NCBI RefSeq assembly: GCF_900964775.1
Contig: NC_041827.1
Span: 16,674,707 to 16,738,706, forward strand
DNA length: 64,000 nucleotides
Direction of reading: 5' to 3'
Source: Scleropages formosus
Lineage: Eukaryota > Chordata > Actinopteri > Osteoglossiformes > Osteoglossidae
The position numbers and the translations under genes are program-made. How positions within the stretch are numbered: the first letter of the stretch is position 1; the number at the start of each line of letters is the position of its first letter. The notes below the pieces were generated by a model. It saw only the letters and a program-made list of their open reading frames with translations. It was not told the DNA's origin and searched no databases. Positions 1-20,848 of the stretch are shown here, piece after piece.

Positions 1-340
1 CGCACAGCCCGGATCATGAGGGGGTCCGCTCGCTCCCACGGCACGCAGGAGCGCGACAAATGCGGTAAGGAGGCGCCCCGCATTTCGCCGCTTTTCGTCC
101 GGCGTCGCCGTTGCGTTGGGGAGGGGTCGGCGGAGGCGCGGAGGCGCGGAGTCGCTCGCGCTGCCGCGAGGCGCCGCTGCGGTAGTAAACAAGCCTGGCT
201 CCGTCACGTAGGCGCCTCGCGCTCGGAAACTTCCAGCGCGTTCCCCGCACCTGGAGACGGATCACCGTATCCGCCCGCACGCACGCATGAGTCGCGCGCA
301 GGCGTGCTGTCGCCTCCCGCGTATTTGATCTTCTTTTAAT
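1..340. promoter_or_regulatory. CpG-rich island at the left edge, possible promoter or first exon
   Basis: This segment is very rich in G+C and CpG, in contrast to the AT-rich sequence that follows from about 330. On the + strand an ATG at 16 opens a short frame that reaches a good donor-like site (GCG then GTAAGG, about 63), so it could be a first exon. No downstream exon with a recognisable protein could be attached to it. It may equally be the promoter of a gene lying to the left of the window. The product is not recognised. Confidence 0.35.
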
Positions 341-1602
341 CGCTTTTTTTTTTGTTTTTTAAATTATTGTTTTTGCTTCGGGTCCGCATGTGCGCCTTAG
401 TTCCTGTTCGCTACAATGACTGCAAAACATCTGTGGACGAGTTCCGCGTAAAGCCATCGATCGCGTCTCCTCCGGGTGGACCTTCAGTCCCCTTGAAGAT
501 ATTTATATTGGATTGAGAACAGTACTGCTACCGCGTGTGTTACTGAGTGAATGTATTTAGTATTTTTGTAAATATAGTGTTTTCCCCAACCCTAGCAGCT
601 GATTTGTGCTTTAAGGAATATGTTATTAGATAGAGGACCGAGGCGAATGATGCGGTGGCCTTCAGAGTAATACAGTACCTTATTATACTGTTATATCTGC
701 CTGTATTGTTACACTGGACGTTCGTCTCTCTTCACGTCCGGGGGTTGCTTGTTGACAGGATGACAAATATTTAAATCATTATTTAATCCAAACCTATATG
801 TAAATGAGCAGAATGACAACAAGTTCTGTATGATTTGAACAAACTGTTGATCACTCATATATCAGGGCCGCAGTGTGGTATGGTACTCTTTACAGGGTTA
901 ACCGAAGCGTCACACATTGCTATTTATGCTCACGCTGAGATTTATTATATATCTAGGGCATGGACAGAACGAAAGTAAACAGTGGAGTGAATCACGCTCA
1001 GGCTGCCGAGAGACACAAGGCACTTGGAAGTTCAGTGCTGCGGTTACTGTGGTATGACGGTGTATTTTCTGTGCAGTAGTCTTGCCCTGTCCGCTGCTGT
1101 CCGAACTTGGCCTCAAGGTTATTCACACATACAGCTGGGGACAGAGACCAGCTGGAAAGAACAACCCACCTGGAGCTGCGGCGAGCTGCAGAATGACGTC
1201 ACTTCAATGACGTGTCGCGTGTCGTCCGCGAGCTGGAACGTGGCCGCCGGAGTGCGCGGAACCGTAGCTGTGCGCGCGTGAGGTTCGCTGATGATTCGTG
1301 TCCTTCGTGTTACGAGCTCGAAGCATCAAACCTTGTGGCAGCAAGGGACTCGAACACAGTGGTGGGAACAACCGACAGCTTCCACAGACAGTAATGATTT
1401 TGACCACCAAGGGGCTGCACAGCTTGTGCAAAAATTATGTATGTATAACATAAAGGAATATGTGCATAAAAATTGAGTTGTTTTATAAATATTGCACTGT
1501 CCTCACATATTCCGACATCCAGCGACAAAAGGTTTTATTCTTTGCGCTCCCTCCCATCCATTTGTCCTTTTCCTTAAGCAGTACAGTTTTAAAAGGGGTA
1601 TG

Positions 1603-1605
<3 letters not shown>

Positions 1606-1633
<28 letters not shown>

Positions 1634-1679
1634 TGATGATAATAATAATAAGAAGAAGAAGAAGAAGAAGAAGAAGAAT
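1606..1679. repeat. Microsatellite (TAA)n followed by (GAA)n
   Basis: An imperfect TAA run passes into a pure GAA run of about nine units. Read directly from the sequence. Confidence 0.95.
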
Positions 1680-1681
1680 AG

Positions 1682-2045
1682 CACAGGCAGTCCTGGATTT
1701 CGAACGAGTTCCGTTCCTAAGTTTGTCTTTAAGTAGAAGTTGTACGTAAGTCGGAACAGTTAGTTACGTTCGTATCTAACGTCAGTTAGTCAGATGTTTG
1801 TCTTAGTATACAGTGTACCTTTCTATGCATAAAAAACATTAAAGAAACACTTCCAGATACACTAAACATCTTAAACATAATAATACAATAATAATGATAA
1901 CAATAATAATAATAAATATAATTACAGTATTTATAATAGAGAGAGCCATAGAAAGAGATAATAAATGTTACTAAAGTATTTACAATAGAGAGAGAGAGAT
2001 ACATCGGGACAGAGCCTTTTACATGGTCCACTATTTTCACTTTGT
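1682..2045. mobile_element. Decayed DNA transposon end, pogo/Tigger-like
   Basis: The segment starts CAGGCAGTCCTGGATTTCG and continues with a block of 'cgttcctaagt' and 'cgtaagtcgg' type that resembles the ends of pogo/Tigger-like elements. It is similar to the right end (read in reverse) of the element in HMCES intron 5 at 28828-29415. An internal AT-rich part has two degenerate copies of 'gtatttayaatagagagag' (about 1927 and 1976). The other end was not identified, so the right boundary is a guess. Family placement is inference. Confidence 0.35.
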
Positions 2046-2364
2046 CCTTTAAAATTGACTGACTGTAGCCTAACGCTTTTCCAGTGTGTTGGTTGGCATT
2101 TCACCTTTTTCCGATCACTTTATTATTTCTGCTTTAGTTTCAGTCATGATCATTTTCCTTTTCTTTGATGCATCACCATCACTTGCATCATATTTTTGCA
2201 TTGGTGCCATGGTTACGAGGGTAAAAACAAAAAAAAAATTTAAAGCCAAATACAGTAACACAAGACACTATTAATAGCAACATGGTCCAACTAAAAAGAA
2301 CAAAGTCTTCATCGTACCTCGGGCCCAAGAACCGACGAACTGCTGTAGATGCCCGATGTTTCGA

Positions 2365-2430
2365 TGTAAGTGAACATTGTAAGTTGCTTTGGAGAAAAGT
2401 GTCAGCTGAATGAATAAATGTATTCATTCC
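2365..2430 (+). repeat. SINE 3' tail fragment (V-SINE-like)
   Basis: Contains the common fish SINE tail 'ttgctttggagaaaagtgtc' followed by an 'aatgaataaatg' end. Only the tail is clear; the tRNA-like head is missing or too decayed. Confidence 0.6.
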
Positions 2431-3486
2431 TTACCTGTCATTTCATAAGAGTATCTTGTCTTCCTCTGGCACAGCTATGCTGAATTTTCAAAATCTCTCA
2501 TTATTTTACATATAATTATATAATGGATCCAATTTGCACATCCTGTGACATTCATTGTTTGCCTTAATTTGACTATTGAATCTGGCAGCTTCTGACTTTG
2601 TGTCAAGTACATATTTATTTACACTGTGGACAAAGTTTTCTTACCCTCTTGAAACCACTAACAGCCTGTTTACCGTGAGAGAACAAAATTGAGCAAACCA
2701 GTAAATGTAACAAAATTATATGCTTATTGGTTTAGCTGGAATGAAAATGTGCATAAGCTCTAACCATCCATGGTCAAGACTAAACACCCCCTGTTTTAGA
2801 GTATGACCTTTTCAAGACCCAGATTACAGTCTGTGTGGTTTCGCTTAAAATTTGGGTCACTTTTGAAGTCTTAATGTCCCTTTTCACTCCAGAATTTTGC
2901 GTTACTCTTCCATCAAAACCAAACACTCAAAACTATCATTCAAACATCCATTGACACGTCATAGTACCGTTAACACTGCAAGCGGAAAGTACTTTTCAAG
3001 GATTATTTTGGCCTTAAGCATGATGGAAAGAGCTGTTTTGGCAGCTTCTGAGTAGAATATTAAAGTGGTATTTAGAATTCTTACTCTTGTTCGTACCTGC
3101 AGCTCCCTTGTGTGTGCGTGCCTAGCTGAACCTGGTTGTAGTAAGTTACTGGAACAAAGCCCATAACTGTGGAGACGGTGCTAACAAGCATGGGATCTCT
3201 CTTGAGATTTAATACACTCTTTGTACAAGATTTGAAAATACTTAAAAAAAAAACCTGTATGTTGTGCCCTAATTTGCTGTTGGTCTGTTGACCCTTATCT
3301 TCTTCCTTCCAGCCAAGGGGTTTCATACAGTTCACTACCTTTTTAGCTGTCCATCTAAAGAGAATTATCACAAACCAGACAGTGTTGCAGTGACTTTTGT
3401 TTTTACATTATTAGAGATACTTTGCTAATGCAGTTTTTTTTAATGAATAAATGTGTGGGTTATTTCCCTGTGAGGGACTGGCACCA

Positions 3487-3660
3487 GGGGGGTGCGGTGG
3501 TGCAGTGGGTTTGACCGGGTCCTGCTCTCTGGTGGGTTCGGGGTTCAAGTCCCGCTTGGGGTGCCTTGTGATGGACTGGCGTCCTGTCCTGAGTGTGTCC
3601 CCTCCTCCTGCTGGGTTTGGCTCCGGCTCCCCGCAACCCCGCATGGGACAAGCAGTTTTT
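3487..3660 (+). repeat. tRNA-derived SINE, family A, copy 1
   Basis: The head shows an A box (TGGTGCAGTGG) and a B box (GGTTCAAGTCC), spaced as in a tRNA promoter. The body runs through 'tgccttgtgatggactggcg' to 'gggacaagcag'. The same unit recurs at eight other places in this window. It is non-coding and would depend on a LINE for movement. Confidence 0.85.
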
Positions 3661-3913
3661 GATGATGTGTGTGATGTGGACTCGCACCCAGGTTGTATCT
3701 TTCCTCATTCCCTGTGTCTCCAGGGCAGCCTCTGGACCACAGTGTCCCTGCATTGGGACAAGCAGTTAGTAATAATGACTGAATGAGTTTGCCATTTTGT
3801 GCTACTTCCAGTATATCAGATTTCCTAATTTGGCACTGTAATACGTACTGCCAGCAGCAAATACTAAGGTCTTGTTATCAGACAATAGTTTATGGTTGAT
3901 TATTTGTGTAATA

Positions 3914-4062
3914 AGGGCAGCTGGTGGCGTCGTGGTTGGAGCAGCTGCCTTTGGCTCTGAAAGTTGCCTGTTCAATCCCTGCCTTCAGCTGTAGTGCCCT
4001 TGAGCAAAGGTACTTGCCCTGAAATTGCTCTGATACCTTCACCTGACTGTGTGCCTTGATAA
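3914..4062 (+). repeat. V-SINE-like element, family B, copy 1
   Basis: The head 'cagctggtggcgtcgtggtt', a decayed B box and the core 'cccttgagcaaaggtacttg' match the other family B copies. The usual tail is not seen at the right end. Confidence 0.7.
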
Positions 4063-4616
4063 CTAGTTGTGGCTCTGCAATGGACTAGCGTTCTGTCCAG
4101 GGTGTGTACCATCCCTTCAGCCTTGTGCACAATGTCTCTGTCACAACAGGCTGAGAGAACCGGGACGGAAAGACCCAGGTGCGGAGTCGTTCGTCTGGAG
4201 TCAGAGGATCAGGCAAGTTCTTGATATTAGGGACAGGCAGAGGGTCAGTCGATCAGCAGTCTGGGTCAGAGCGGGAATCCATGGGCGAGGTAAGGAGACG
4301 AAGCGAAGAGTCGGTCGAACGGCGATCGGCGTTGAAACGAAGATCCTTGGACGTGGTCTAGAAACAAAGCTGGGGGTCAAAACCGGAGAATGTGAACTGG
4401 AGATGCGTATGAGTGAGGAGTCACAAGGAAGGACAGTTGTTCCTAACAAGATTCTGCAAAGGTATGGGAGCTGAGGAGGGTCTTTTAAAGGGTGAGCAGT
4501 TAATCAGGTGCTGGAGCAGAGTCAGGTGTTGCCAGTTGAGTTGTGGGCATGGACAGGACAGTCTTTGGCTCACTGCAACCCCACTTGGGACAAGTGGCTG
4601 GTTGGTATTTGTGTAA
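4063..4616. other. Unclassified sequence, repeat-like, no gene
   Basis: An open frame of 135 codons runs through 4067-4474 on the + strand, but it is rich in charged residues and has no recognised motif; the opposite strand is also open over part of it. The text from 4150 ('agaccCaggtgcggagtcg') looks like dispersed fish repeat sequence. A partial family A SINE tail ('cccacttgggacaagtgg') lies at about 4580-4600. No gene is claimed. Confidence 0.4.
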
Positions 4617-4617
4617 T

Positions 4618-4673
<56 letters not shown>
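4617..4673. repeat. Microsatellite (TACA)n/(CA)n at a SINE 3' end
   Basis: A few TACA units pass into a CA run of about 20 repeats that abuts the 3' end of the minus-strand SINE at 4674-4868. Confidence 0.95.
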
Positions 4674-4675
<2 letters not shown>

Positions 4676-4868
4676 TCTGAACCGCTTGTCCCATACGGGG
4701 TTGCAGGGAACCGGAGCCTACCCAGCAACACAGGGCATAAGGCCGGAGGGGGAGGGGACACACCCAGGACAGGATGCCAATCCGTCCCAAGGCACCCCAA
4801 GCGGGACTTGAACCCCAGACCCACAGGAGAGCAGGACCCGGTCCAACCCACTGCGCCATCGCACCCCC
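4674..4868 (-). repeat. tRNA-derived SINE, family A, copy 2
   Basis: Reverse copy: the right end carries the tRNA-like head (complement of 'gtgcgatggcgcagtgggtt') and the left end the 'gggacaagcggttcagaaa' tail, followed by a (CA)n tract on the + strand, i.e. (TG)n at the SINE's own 3' end. Confidence 0.9.
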
Positions 4869-7061
4869 TGCTATTTGTGCAATAAAAAGGTTAAAAAAAT
4901 CAATGAAAAATGGATGTCTTTGCATAGTCAAAATTCACTTTGAGAGTTTTGAACAAATTTCCAGGAAAGTCCTGCAAGATTTTCTGGCAACATAACATTA
5001 ATGTTGTAGATGATGTCTTTGACTGGGGATATGGGTTTATTAACGGGTATTAATGTGAATGTGTTAGAGGCCTGTCTTTGGTTTAGGGATTATAACGTAT
5101 TTTCTGATGGCTATGAAACTCAGGCTGTGTTCTTAACAAGGTAGTGGCACTGTGAGGCATGTGTCTGTCACTCGCACAGTCACCGCTGACCAGTGTGTCA
5201 TTCTCTGCCGAGGTGTACAGTGATGTACTGCACAGCAGGTGGGGCAGCGATTAAGGAATTAAACTTGCAACAACAAAGGGTGCAGCTCTCAGTAGCTCAA
5301 CCACTTCTGAACCTTTAACAATGGGGACTGGGGCTGAAATTCTCCAAGGACTGTCCCTGTGCCACTGTAAGCCACATGCAGTAGGTGCAGTCAGTGTGAA
5401 GGGACATGGATGGAGCAAAGGCTGGACCGCGGTGTGTGTAAAATGTGCGTCAGTGTGTCGGAGCTGCAGCTCGGCTCAGATCGGCTCGGCTCTCCCTGAT
5501 GTTGCACTTTTTAATCCTGTGGATTGTGTCGTGCGTGGGAGGATTTGTGGCCGTCTGGACCGGTTATTCATCATGTCTGCGACGCCGAGTCCGGTGGCTC
5601 TTTCTAGACTATGGTGAATGATGTCCACCTGGGAACGCTTCTGTGCGCGGGGTGTGAACTGGGCCGGAGCGGTGCGTGCGCGAGCCGCGCAGCTCGCGGG
5701 GGGTGGGGTCCGCATTTACACGACCGGCAGACCGCGCGCGACGGCGGTGGTCCGTCCGTGTTAGGAGCACGTGGACTCAGAACCCATTTGAACTTAATCG
5801 CTCTAATTTAGCGCAATACTACTGATTTATATCCACTTGTCTTGTATAATAACGCGCAACGTTTTCTCTGTAAATTAATTGTGGTTTCAGTTCTCATTTG
5901 CACTCACTCAGCCGTCTTCACTTCTGTTTTTTGTAATCTGTAGCACAAAAAAAGACTGACATGATGATTCTGATTTTGGTTCATGTCGTATGTCGTAATA
6001 TCTACTACCGAATTCTTGCATGATTGCACAGATATGCATATGGTGATGCTACGTAGTATAATAAACGAGTAAACCGCCGAATACAATACTATTACAACAA
6101 ACGGAGATTTAGAATTAATATTATAAATATTGTAATATTATAAAAGTATTATAGAAATAATATTCTATTTGCCGGTAGAGTACAATAACCCGGCACTGTG
6201 GCAATGATTGTCAGATAGTACTGAACATGATTAACACTGTATGTATACACTAACACCGTAAACAGTAAACGCTGTACACTAAATTATGTATAATAAAAGC
6301 GAAAAACTGCACACTTAAACACTGTATGAGAAACAGTGGACACTGTATAATAAAGCTGAGCGCTGCCCAGTAAACACTGTATAAGACTAATAACTAATAA
6401 GCGTTGGTGACGGGTCGGCACGTTCTGCGCATGCGCGGTTTCGCTTACGCCGCCTATGTTTCTGCGCCCACGACTTGAAGTCCTGTAGCGGGCTGCGTCA
6501 TCAAGGACAAAGAAACTCTTGGCTTGTGTTCGACTGTGTGATTATCACAACTGTGTTATTATTGCAAGACCAGGCCTTGTTTGTAACAGTTTGCACGTTT
6601 ACACGAAAACCAGCTCTAACCAGTTCCAGTGACCATAAAAATGTTCCTTTTACTCCGGCTGCCATAGTCAGAACATACGTGCAACGTAACACTGTGCTGG
6701 AGCTGTAGCAATAAAATTGAATATGTGTGACATTCTATACTATAGGTAAGTATGATTTTAGGATGCGATAAATTAGGATAAGTAAAATATAAAACATCAA
6801 CATTTGCCCTGTAAACTCGCTTCATTTATGAGTACGTGTTTAAAAAAAACTGCATTTTGTGCTGTATTTACGTTGCAGAAATCACCGCAGAGTCGTGTGT
6901 GACTCGTTATTTGAGAAACATTGAAGATGCCAAAAGCACAGACAAGACTACAGCTTTCCCGGAGTTGAGACCTTTGGCCTACTTGGCAGAAGCGAAATTT
7001 GAGCACAGATATAATTGGCTTAGAGCGCCGCTCTGTGGTCAGAATTTAAAGTGCAATAGCT
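4869..7061. other. Intergenic, no recognised gene
   Basis: A GC-rich pocket at about 5430-5770 has an ATG at 5574 followed by 14 codons and a GTGAAT donor-like site at 5615, but no compatible downstream exon was found: its splice phase does not fit PFKFB4 exon 2. The rest is AT-rich with random short frames. Confidence 0.5.
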
Positions 7062-7266
7062 CCATCGCTAGCATAGTGGTTAACGCTGCTGTCTTTGGAC
7101 CCAAAGGTTGCAGGTTCGATTCCCACCTCGGGCTGTATTATCCTTGAGCAAGGTATTTACCTTAAATTGCTCTACTAAAAGTTATCTAGCTGTGTAAATG
7201 GGCAAATAATTTCATGTACTTTGATGTTGTAAGTTACTGTGGAGAAAGGTGTCTGTTAAATGTAAA
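7062..7266 (+). repeat. V-SINE-like element, family B, copy 2
   Basis: A near full-length copy: tRNA-like head with 'gctagcatagtggttaacgc', B box GGTTCGATTCC, core 'ccttgagcaaggtatttacc' and tail 'ctgtggagaaaggtgtctgt'. Confidence 0.85.
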
Positions 7267-8009
7267 GAAGAGTTCTAGAAGGTCCAATTGCTTAATGTGT
7301 CTGTGCTTCATCCTTTATTTTAGAGCAGTTTGTTAAGATGTTATACAGACTCTTAAACGTTTGTCTTAAGATCCATATTTCCCATAGAAAAACAAGTTTA
7401 CTTTAGATTTACTCTGTTGAGTAGTTATACAATGGGGGTCCCAGCAGATCAAAAGTTTCTAGTTTTTCGTGCTTCACTACAAGCAGTAAAGAGTTTGACT
7501 AGTAAAATAAATTTTGTTGGGTATATTAAAGTGAAGGCATAGCAGATGTGATGGTTTTATTTATTGAATGAAGATTTTAATAGCAGAAGTGGTGAATGGA
7601 GAGATGTTTACTGTTATGTTGAGTCTGTGGTACCAGAAACTTGTAGTATCTTGGCAGTCTATTGTGATCCAGGAAAAAAAGAGTTTGATAAAGAAATGAC
7701 CTGTTATGTTCACTGCGATACTGAATGATGAGTCATTTTCTGTTACTGAAGTGAGTCACAGCTTAATGAAGAACAAACATGTCTGGTGTTATGTACCAAA
7801 GAACATCCGCCAGACAGCAGCAAATGTTGAAATCATCCTTGATCTGCAAAATCCCAAACCACAAATCACTGTACCACACCAGCAGGGTATTGTTTTAGGG
7901 CTTACCACTGGGACAGAAGCTAAGTTCTAAGTGTGTCAAACACTAAGAACCAGAACATTCAGTAGATGATTGTGAGGAACTGAAACTTGTCAGGTACTGT
8001 TCAGGAATT

Positions 8010-8090
<81 letters not shown>

Positions 8091-9076
8091 TCACTCACTC
8101 ACTGTGTCACAAGTCCATATAACGGGCATCTCTTTGGATTGTGAGAATCAATCTCAGAAACTCCAGCAAATGGGGAAAACATATTAATGCTATATAAGGC
8201 AGCTCATAATCAAATGCTACTATAACTATACTATTACTATGGTGCACATGCTGCTTACTTTGCAACCATGTAAACTCCTGTGTAAAAGCTCTTGCTTTTA
8301 TTTGTGTTTTTCATTAAAATGTTCAAGGCAAACATAATATGTTTTTGAAGCTCAGTATTTCTACTGAAACAGTTAAGCTCATGGTAATCAGGTGTTCCCA
8401 TCATGGGATTTATACCAACATATGTGGCCGTAATGGCCAGTTACTTAAGCAGTACATTATTTTATACTGTTAAAATGTGCTCCAGTGAAAGGTTTTGTGA
8501 GACATGGAGGACTAATGCCTGTTGGGACAGTTGAAGAGAGCAAATGCATATATTATGTTGGGATTTTTCTAAGTACATTTATGTAAAGGAAGTTCTGTGC
8601 CAATTCGCGCAATGAACGTTTCAGTGCAGAGATAAATGGGGTTGTGGCAGCGCGCATAAAATGCTCATAATACTAGAGCACCGACCGAAAAACTAAATTA
8701 GAATTTAACTGCAAAGACTACAAAAAACATAACAAGTAATTTACTAACCACATTAAAATATTAATAGCATTTATTAATATTTATTATTTATTTATTAAAT
8801 AAGAATTTGTTTTACGCCTTGTGTTTTCCTTTGTGTTTTTCTTTCCTTAAGTCCTTATAATTTATGCCATAGGCTGCTGAGAGGATTCACAAAGTAAGAA
8901 TTTGTATGGTGCAGCGAACTGTTCTAGTAAGTATGACAATAATTTATATAAACTCTTGAATCTTGAAATATTATTAATAATGATATTGAATATTACAATA
9001 TTAAACAATGTTCGGCTTATAACTCCGAGAGCCGTTTAGCTTTTTGCAATTTTATTTTCGCCGATGTTTACATCTT
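7267..9076. other. Intergenic, no recognised gene
   Basis: Apart from the microsatellite at 8010-8104 nothing is recognisable. A 74-codon open frame at 7706-7930 (+) has no known domain and is judged a chance frame. Confidence 0.5.
8010..8104. repeat. Compound microsatellite (CA)n(TC)n(ACTC)n
   Basis: About 20 CA units, then about 18 TC units, then a short TCAC/ACTC run. Read directly. Confidence 0.97.
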
Positions 9077-9262
9077 ACAGTTGATTTATTAGATGCAGCT
9101 TTTCTCCAAAGCGACGTACATGATCATCTCATAGAAAATACGATTTGCAGAAAGAGAGAGACTTGATGCAGACGGGTGATTCTAAAGTACAGTTGGTCTC
9201 TTTCTGCTTATGAACCAAAGTTCGTAACACGAGTAGCTGTGTGAAACTTTATCTGCTATCGT
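9077..9262. repeat. Dispersed repeat, family D, copy 1, upstream of PFKFB4
   Basis: Contains the order 'cttttctccaaagcgacgta', 'catctcatagaaaatac', 'gagacttgatgcagacg', 'gagtagctg' and 'aaactttatctg'. The same order occurs at 26637-26735, 37499-37712 and 56596-56826, which defines a repeat family. This copy ends only about 150 bp before the PFKFB4 start codon, inside its likely promoter. Confidence 0.8.
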
Positions 9263-9414
9263 AGTTTTTGTAGCTGTTTTCACGCGCGCGTACATTCGCG
9301 GCATTACGGTACGCGTTATTACGGTACTCCCGGACCCCGCAGTGCTGCCAGTCCCGCCGCTCGGCTGCGAAGTGTCGGAAAGGCGCGCGGTGAGTTCGCG
9401 GAGAGGCATCGGCG

Positions 9415-18590
<9,176 letters not shown>

Positions 18591-19925
18591 CCTGATGTCA
18601 AGGCATGTGGGACAGTGATGGACTTCTCTCAGGGACACTTCCCACACACACACACACTCCTGCACCTGTGTTCGGGCAGACTCCTGCCGAAGCCATTCTG
18701 TTTTCTTGGTCTGTGACAAAACGGTATCTTATTCTTCCATCTGTTGATCCTCCCAGTTTCCTTCCAAAGGTAGCTGGTCGTATTTATAGCAAAGTGCACA
18801 GTATGCCACGAAAAATGGTCGCAGTGGTTGAGAAGTACTGTTCTAAACGCTAATCCCCCCCATTTTTGTTTCAAAGGGATCTTTCAAGGTATGTATTTAT
18901 TACTGCTTTGATTTTATTGCTTCAGAATTTTCAGACCCTGTTATGGTAACACTAGGCATTAAAAAAGAAAGACTGAAAGCTGAGGTCGGTAATCAGGGTC
19001 TTGTGCTGTCAACTGGACGAGTAAAGGACGAGCACCCTGTTCATGCCTCTGCCGGGGTGGGATTACACAAAGTAATGAGCAATCATGGTGTCGCTTTAAA
19101 TTTAATTTGTCAAACCTGAGAACGTGGGACTGGTGTCCAGACTGTGTGTTACAATGGATGTGGTCTGCATTCACGAGTGGGGAGGAGTCCTGGTGATTCT
19201 GGTGCTGCTTTGGTCTTTATAATATGCACTGTACATGTGTGCCGTGTACCTCATTGGTGGGGAGAGCTAGTTCTCTTGTTTGTGTGCCCAAAATGGCTTT
19301 AAAAGAAAAAGTTTCTTTGACTTTACATGTTATTTTCATAGATCACTTGTTTTGAGGAGAAAAATAATGTCCACAGTTCTATGAAATTTAGCTGCCGTCG
19401 GTAATTCTCCTGCCCTCAACAATCAGAGATTTGTATGGATCATGTTTATTTTCTTGTACATTTTCACAGGATTAAGTTCTAGGAAACATTGTCAGCATTG
19501 ATTCATTTGCACCAATCTTCCTGTACGGCGGATGAGAGTTGAATGTTAAACAGGTTTAAAGGGTCATTCGGTGTAATCTGCACAGTGTTAAATCTGTAAG
19601 AGCACAGCACCTCCAATTTCATAATTCATGCTCACATTGAAATAATTTGATAATTTACATAGCAAAGTATTTTTTAAAAAGTATTTTATTTGTAAAATTT
19701 TTAAAATGTTGGGGAGATTAGTGCTATGATCCAGTTTAAAGGGTCTCACTTGGTCTTTCTGACTAAAATACATTTTATTTCTTTGGGAAAAACATGCTTT
19801 GTGTTAATGTAATTCTCACAACTCTGTGGAACCTCATTCACAAAACTTAACTGTTGACAATGGAGACATATTGAAACTATTTGTGAATGACTTGTGTTTT
19901 TGAATTGTGCAGAATTTTAATAAAA
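18591..19925 (+). other. pfkfb4: PFKFB4 3' UTR region
   Basis: Runs from the TGA at 18588-18590 to a candidate poly(A) signal AATAAAA at 19919. No other gene is visible in it. The true 3' end cannot be fixed without transcript data. Confidence 0.4.
19919..19925 (+). terminator. Candidate poly(A) signal of PFKFB4
   Basis: AATAAAA, about 1.3 kb after the stop codon; the first strong hexamer just before the SINE at 19935. Confidence 0.4.
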
Positions 19926-19934
19926 CACTGCAGG

Positions 19935-20126
19935 TACATTTATTTACTTAGCTGATGCTTTTCTCAAAAGGAACATACAATATTAAGATTACAATTATTT
20001 GCCCATTTATACAGCTAGGTAACTTTAATGGAGCAATTTAGGGTAAGTACCTTGCTCAAGGCTATTACAGGCAGACGTGGGGATCCAAAGGCAGTAGGCT
20101 CTAACCACTACGCTACCTTCTGCCCC
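19935..20126 (-). repeat. V-SINE-like element, family B, copy 7
   Basis: Reverse copy between PFKFB4 and ARPC4: tail 'ttagctgatgcttttctc', core 'gggtaagtaccttgctcaag', head complement 'ccactacgctacc'. Confidence 0.85.
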
Positions 20127-20842
20127 AGTTATTCTCTCCGATTATGATTTCTTGTTTCAGGTGAAGGTCTTTGAAATCAAACACCACTAGATAAACTAGT
20201 TTAACCCCACACAAGAAGTAAGACCTTTCTCCACCAGATGAATGACTGACAGGTTATTTGCATACCCTACTTCTATATTTCTTTGCACTACAATGAGAAG
20301 AGGCAGCTTCATGCTTCCTGTTGTTAAACTGTTTGCTCTCTTTACCCTGAACTTTGGCTTCCTTGTCAGTAAAATACTGCAATCTCTCGGGATCTGTTTG
20401 AATAAAAATTTGCATGTAGAGGACACCAGCCATTTCCTACAGTATTTCTGTTAAGTGCCCTAAAACAGTTGTCCCCGAGAAACATCCCACATAAGACAAA
20501 TCCTAATTCTAGCCCTTGTATTGTATCCCAGCATGCACTGGAGATCCCGTGGAAAAAAATAATCCACAATAGTGGTTGCATCTACAGCTAGCTCTAATTT
20601 ACGTATGACAAATTTAATAAATTAATTTGTTAATTCATCAAACAGCACTGCAAAAGGCCATTCTGTCATTTACTGTAATAAAAAGCAACTTCACCTAAAA
20701 GAAAATTATGCAATATCGAGGACATGTGTGTTTTGGTTAGCTTCAGAACATAAACTACACACACTTTGACAGCTATGCACAAAGTCAAGTAGTTGTCTGG
20801 CAAATTAACCAAAGTCAAAATCTGTCTCTAAATCCAGTCCCC
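20127..20842. other. Spacer between convergent PFKFB4 and ARPC4
   Basis: Nothing recognisable on either strand; short frames only. Confidence 0.5.
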
Positions 20843-20848
20843 TTTATT
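20843..20848 (-). terminator. Candidate poly(A) signal of ARPC4
   Basis: TTTATT on the + strand, AATAAA on the minus strand, about 730 bp past the ARPC4 stop codon. Confidence 0.4.

Larger units (their letters stand above)
341..3486. other. Intergenic, AT-rich, no gene seen
   Basis: No recognisable protein homology was found on either strand. The stretch holds a TAA/GAA microsatellite near 1606-1679, a transposon-end-like segment from about 1682, and a SINE 3' tail near 2375-2430. All open frames are short and look random. Confidence 0.6.

Noticed and set aside
4067-4474. 135-codon open frame on the + strand
   Set aside because: Highly charged low-information translation overlapping dispersed repeat-like sequence; the reverse strand is open as well.
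4630-4673. Possible CRISPR-like or tandem repeat array
   Set aside because: It is a simple CA microsatellite at a SINE end; no spacers. The genome is eukaryotic.
5574-5615. ATG, 14 codons and a donor-like GTGAAT as an alternative PFKFB4 first exon
   Set aside because: The splice phase does not fit PFKFB4 exon 2, which needs a phase-1 donor, and no other downstream exon was found.
7706-7930. 74-codon open frame on the + strand
   Set aside because: No domain, no splice context and AT-rich flanks; likely chance.
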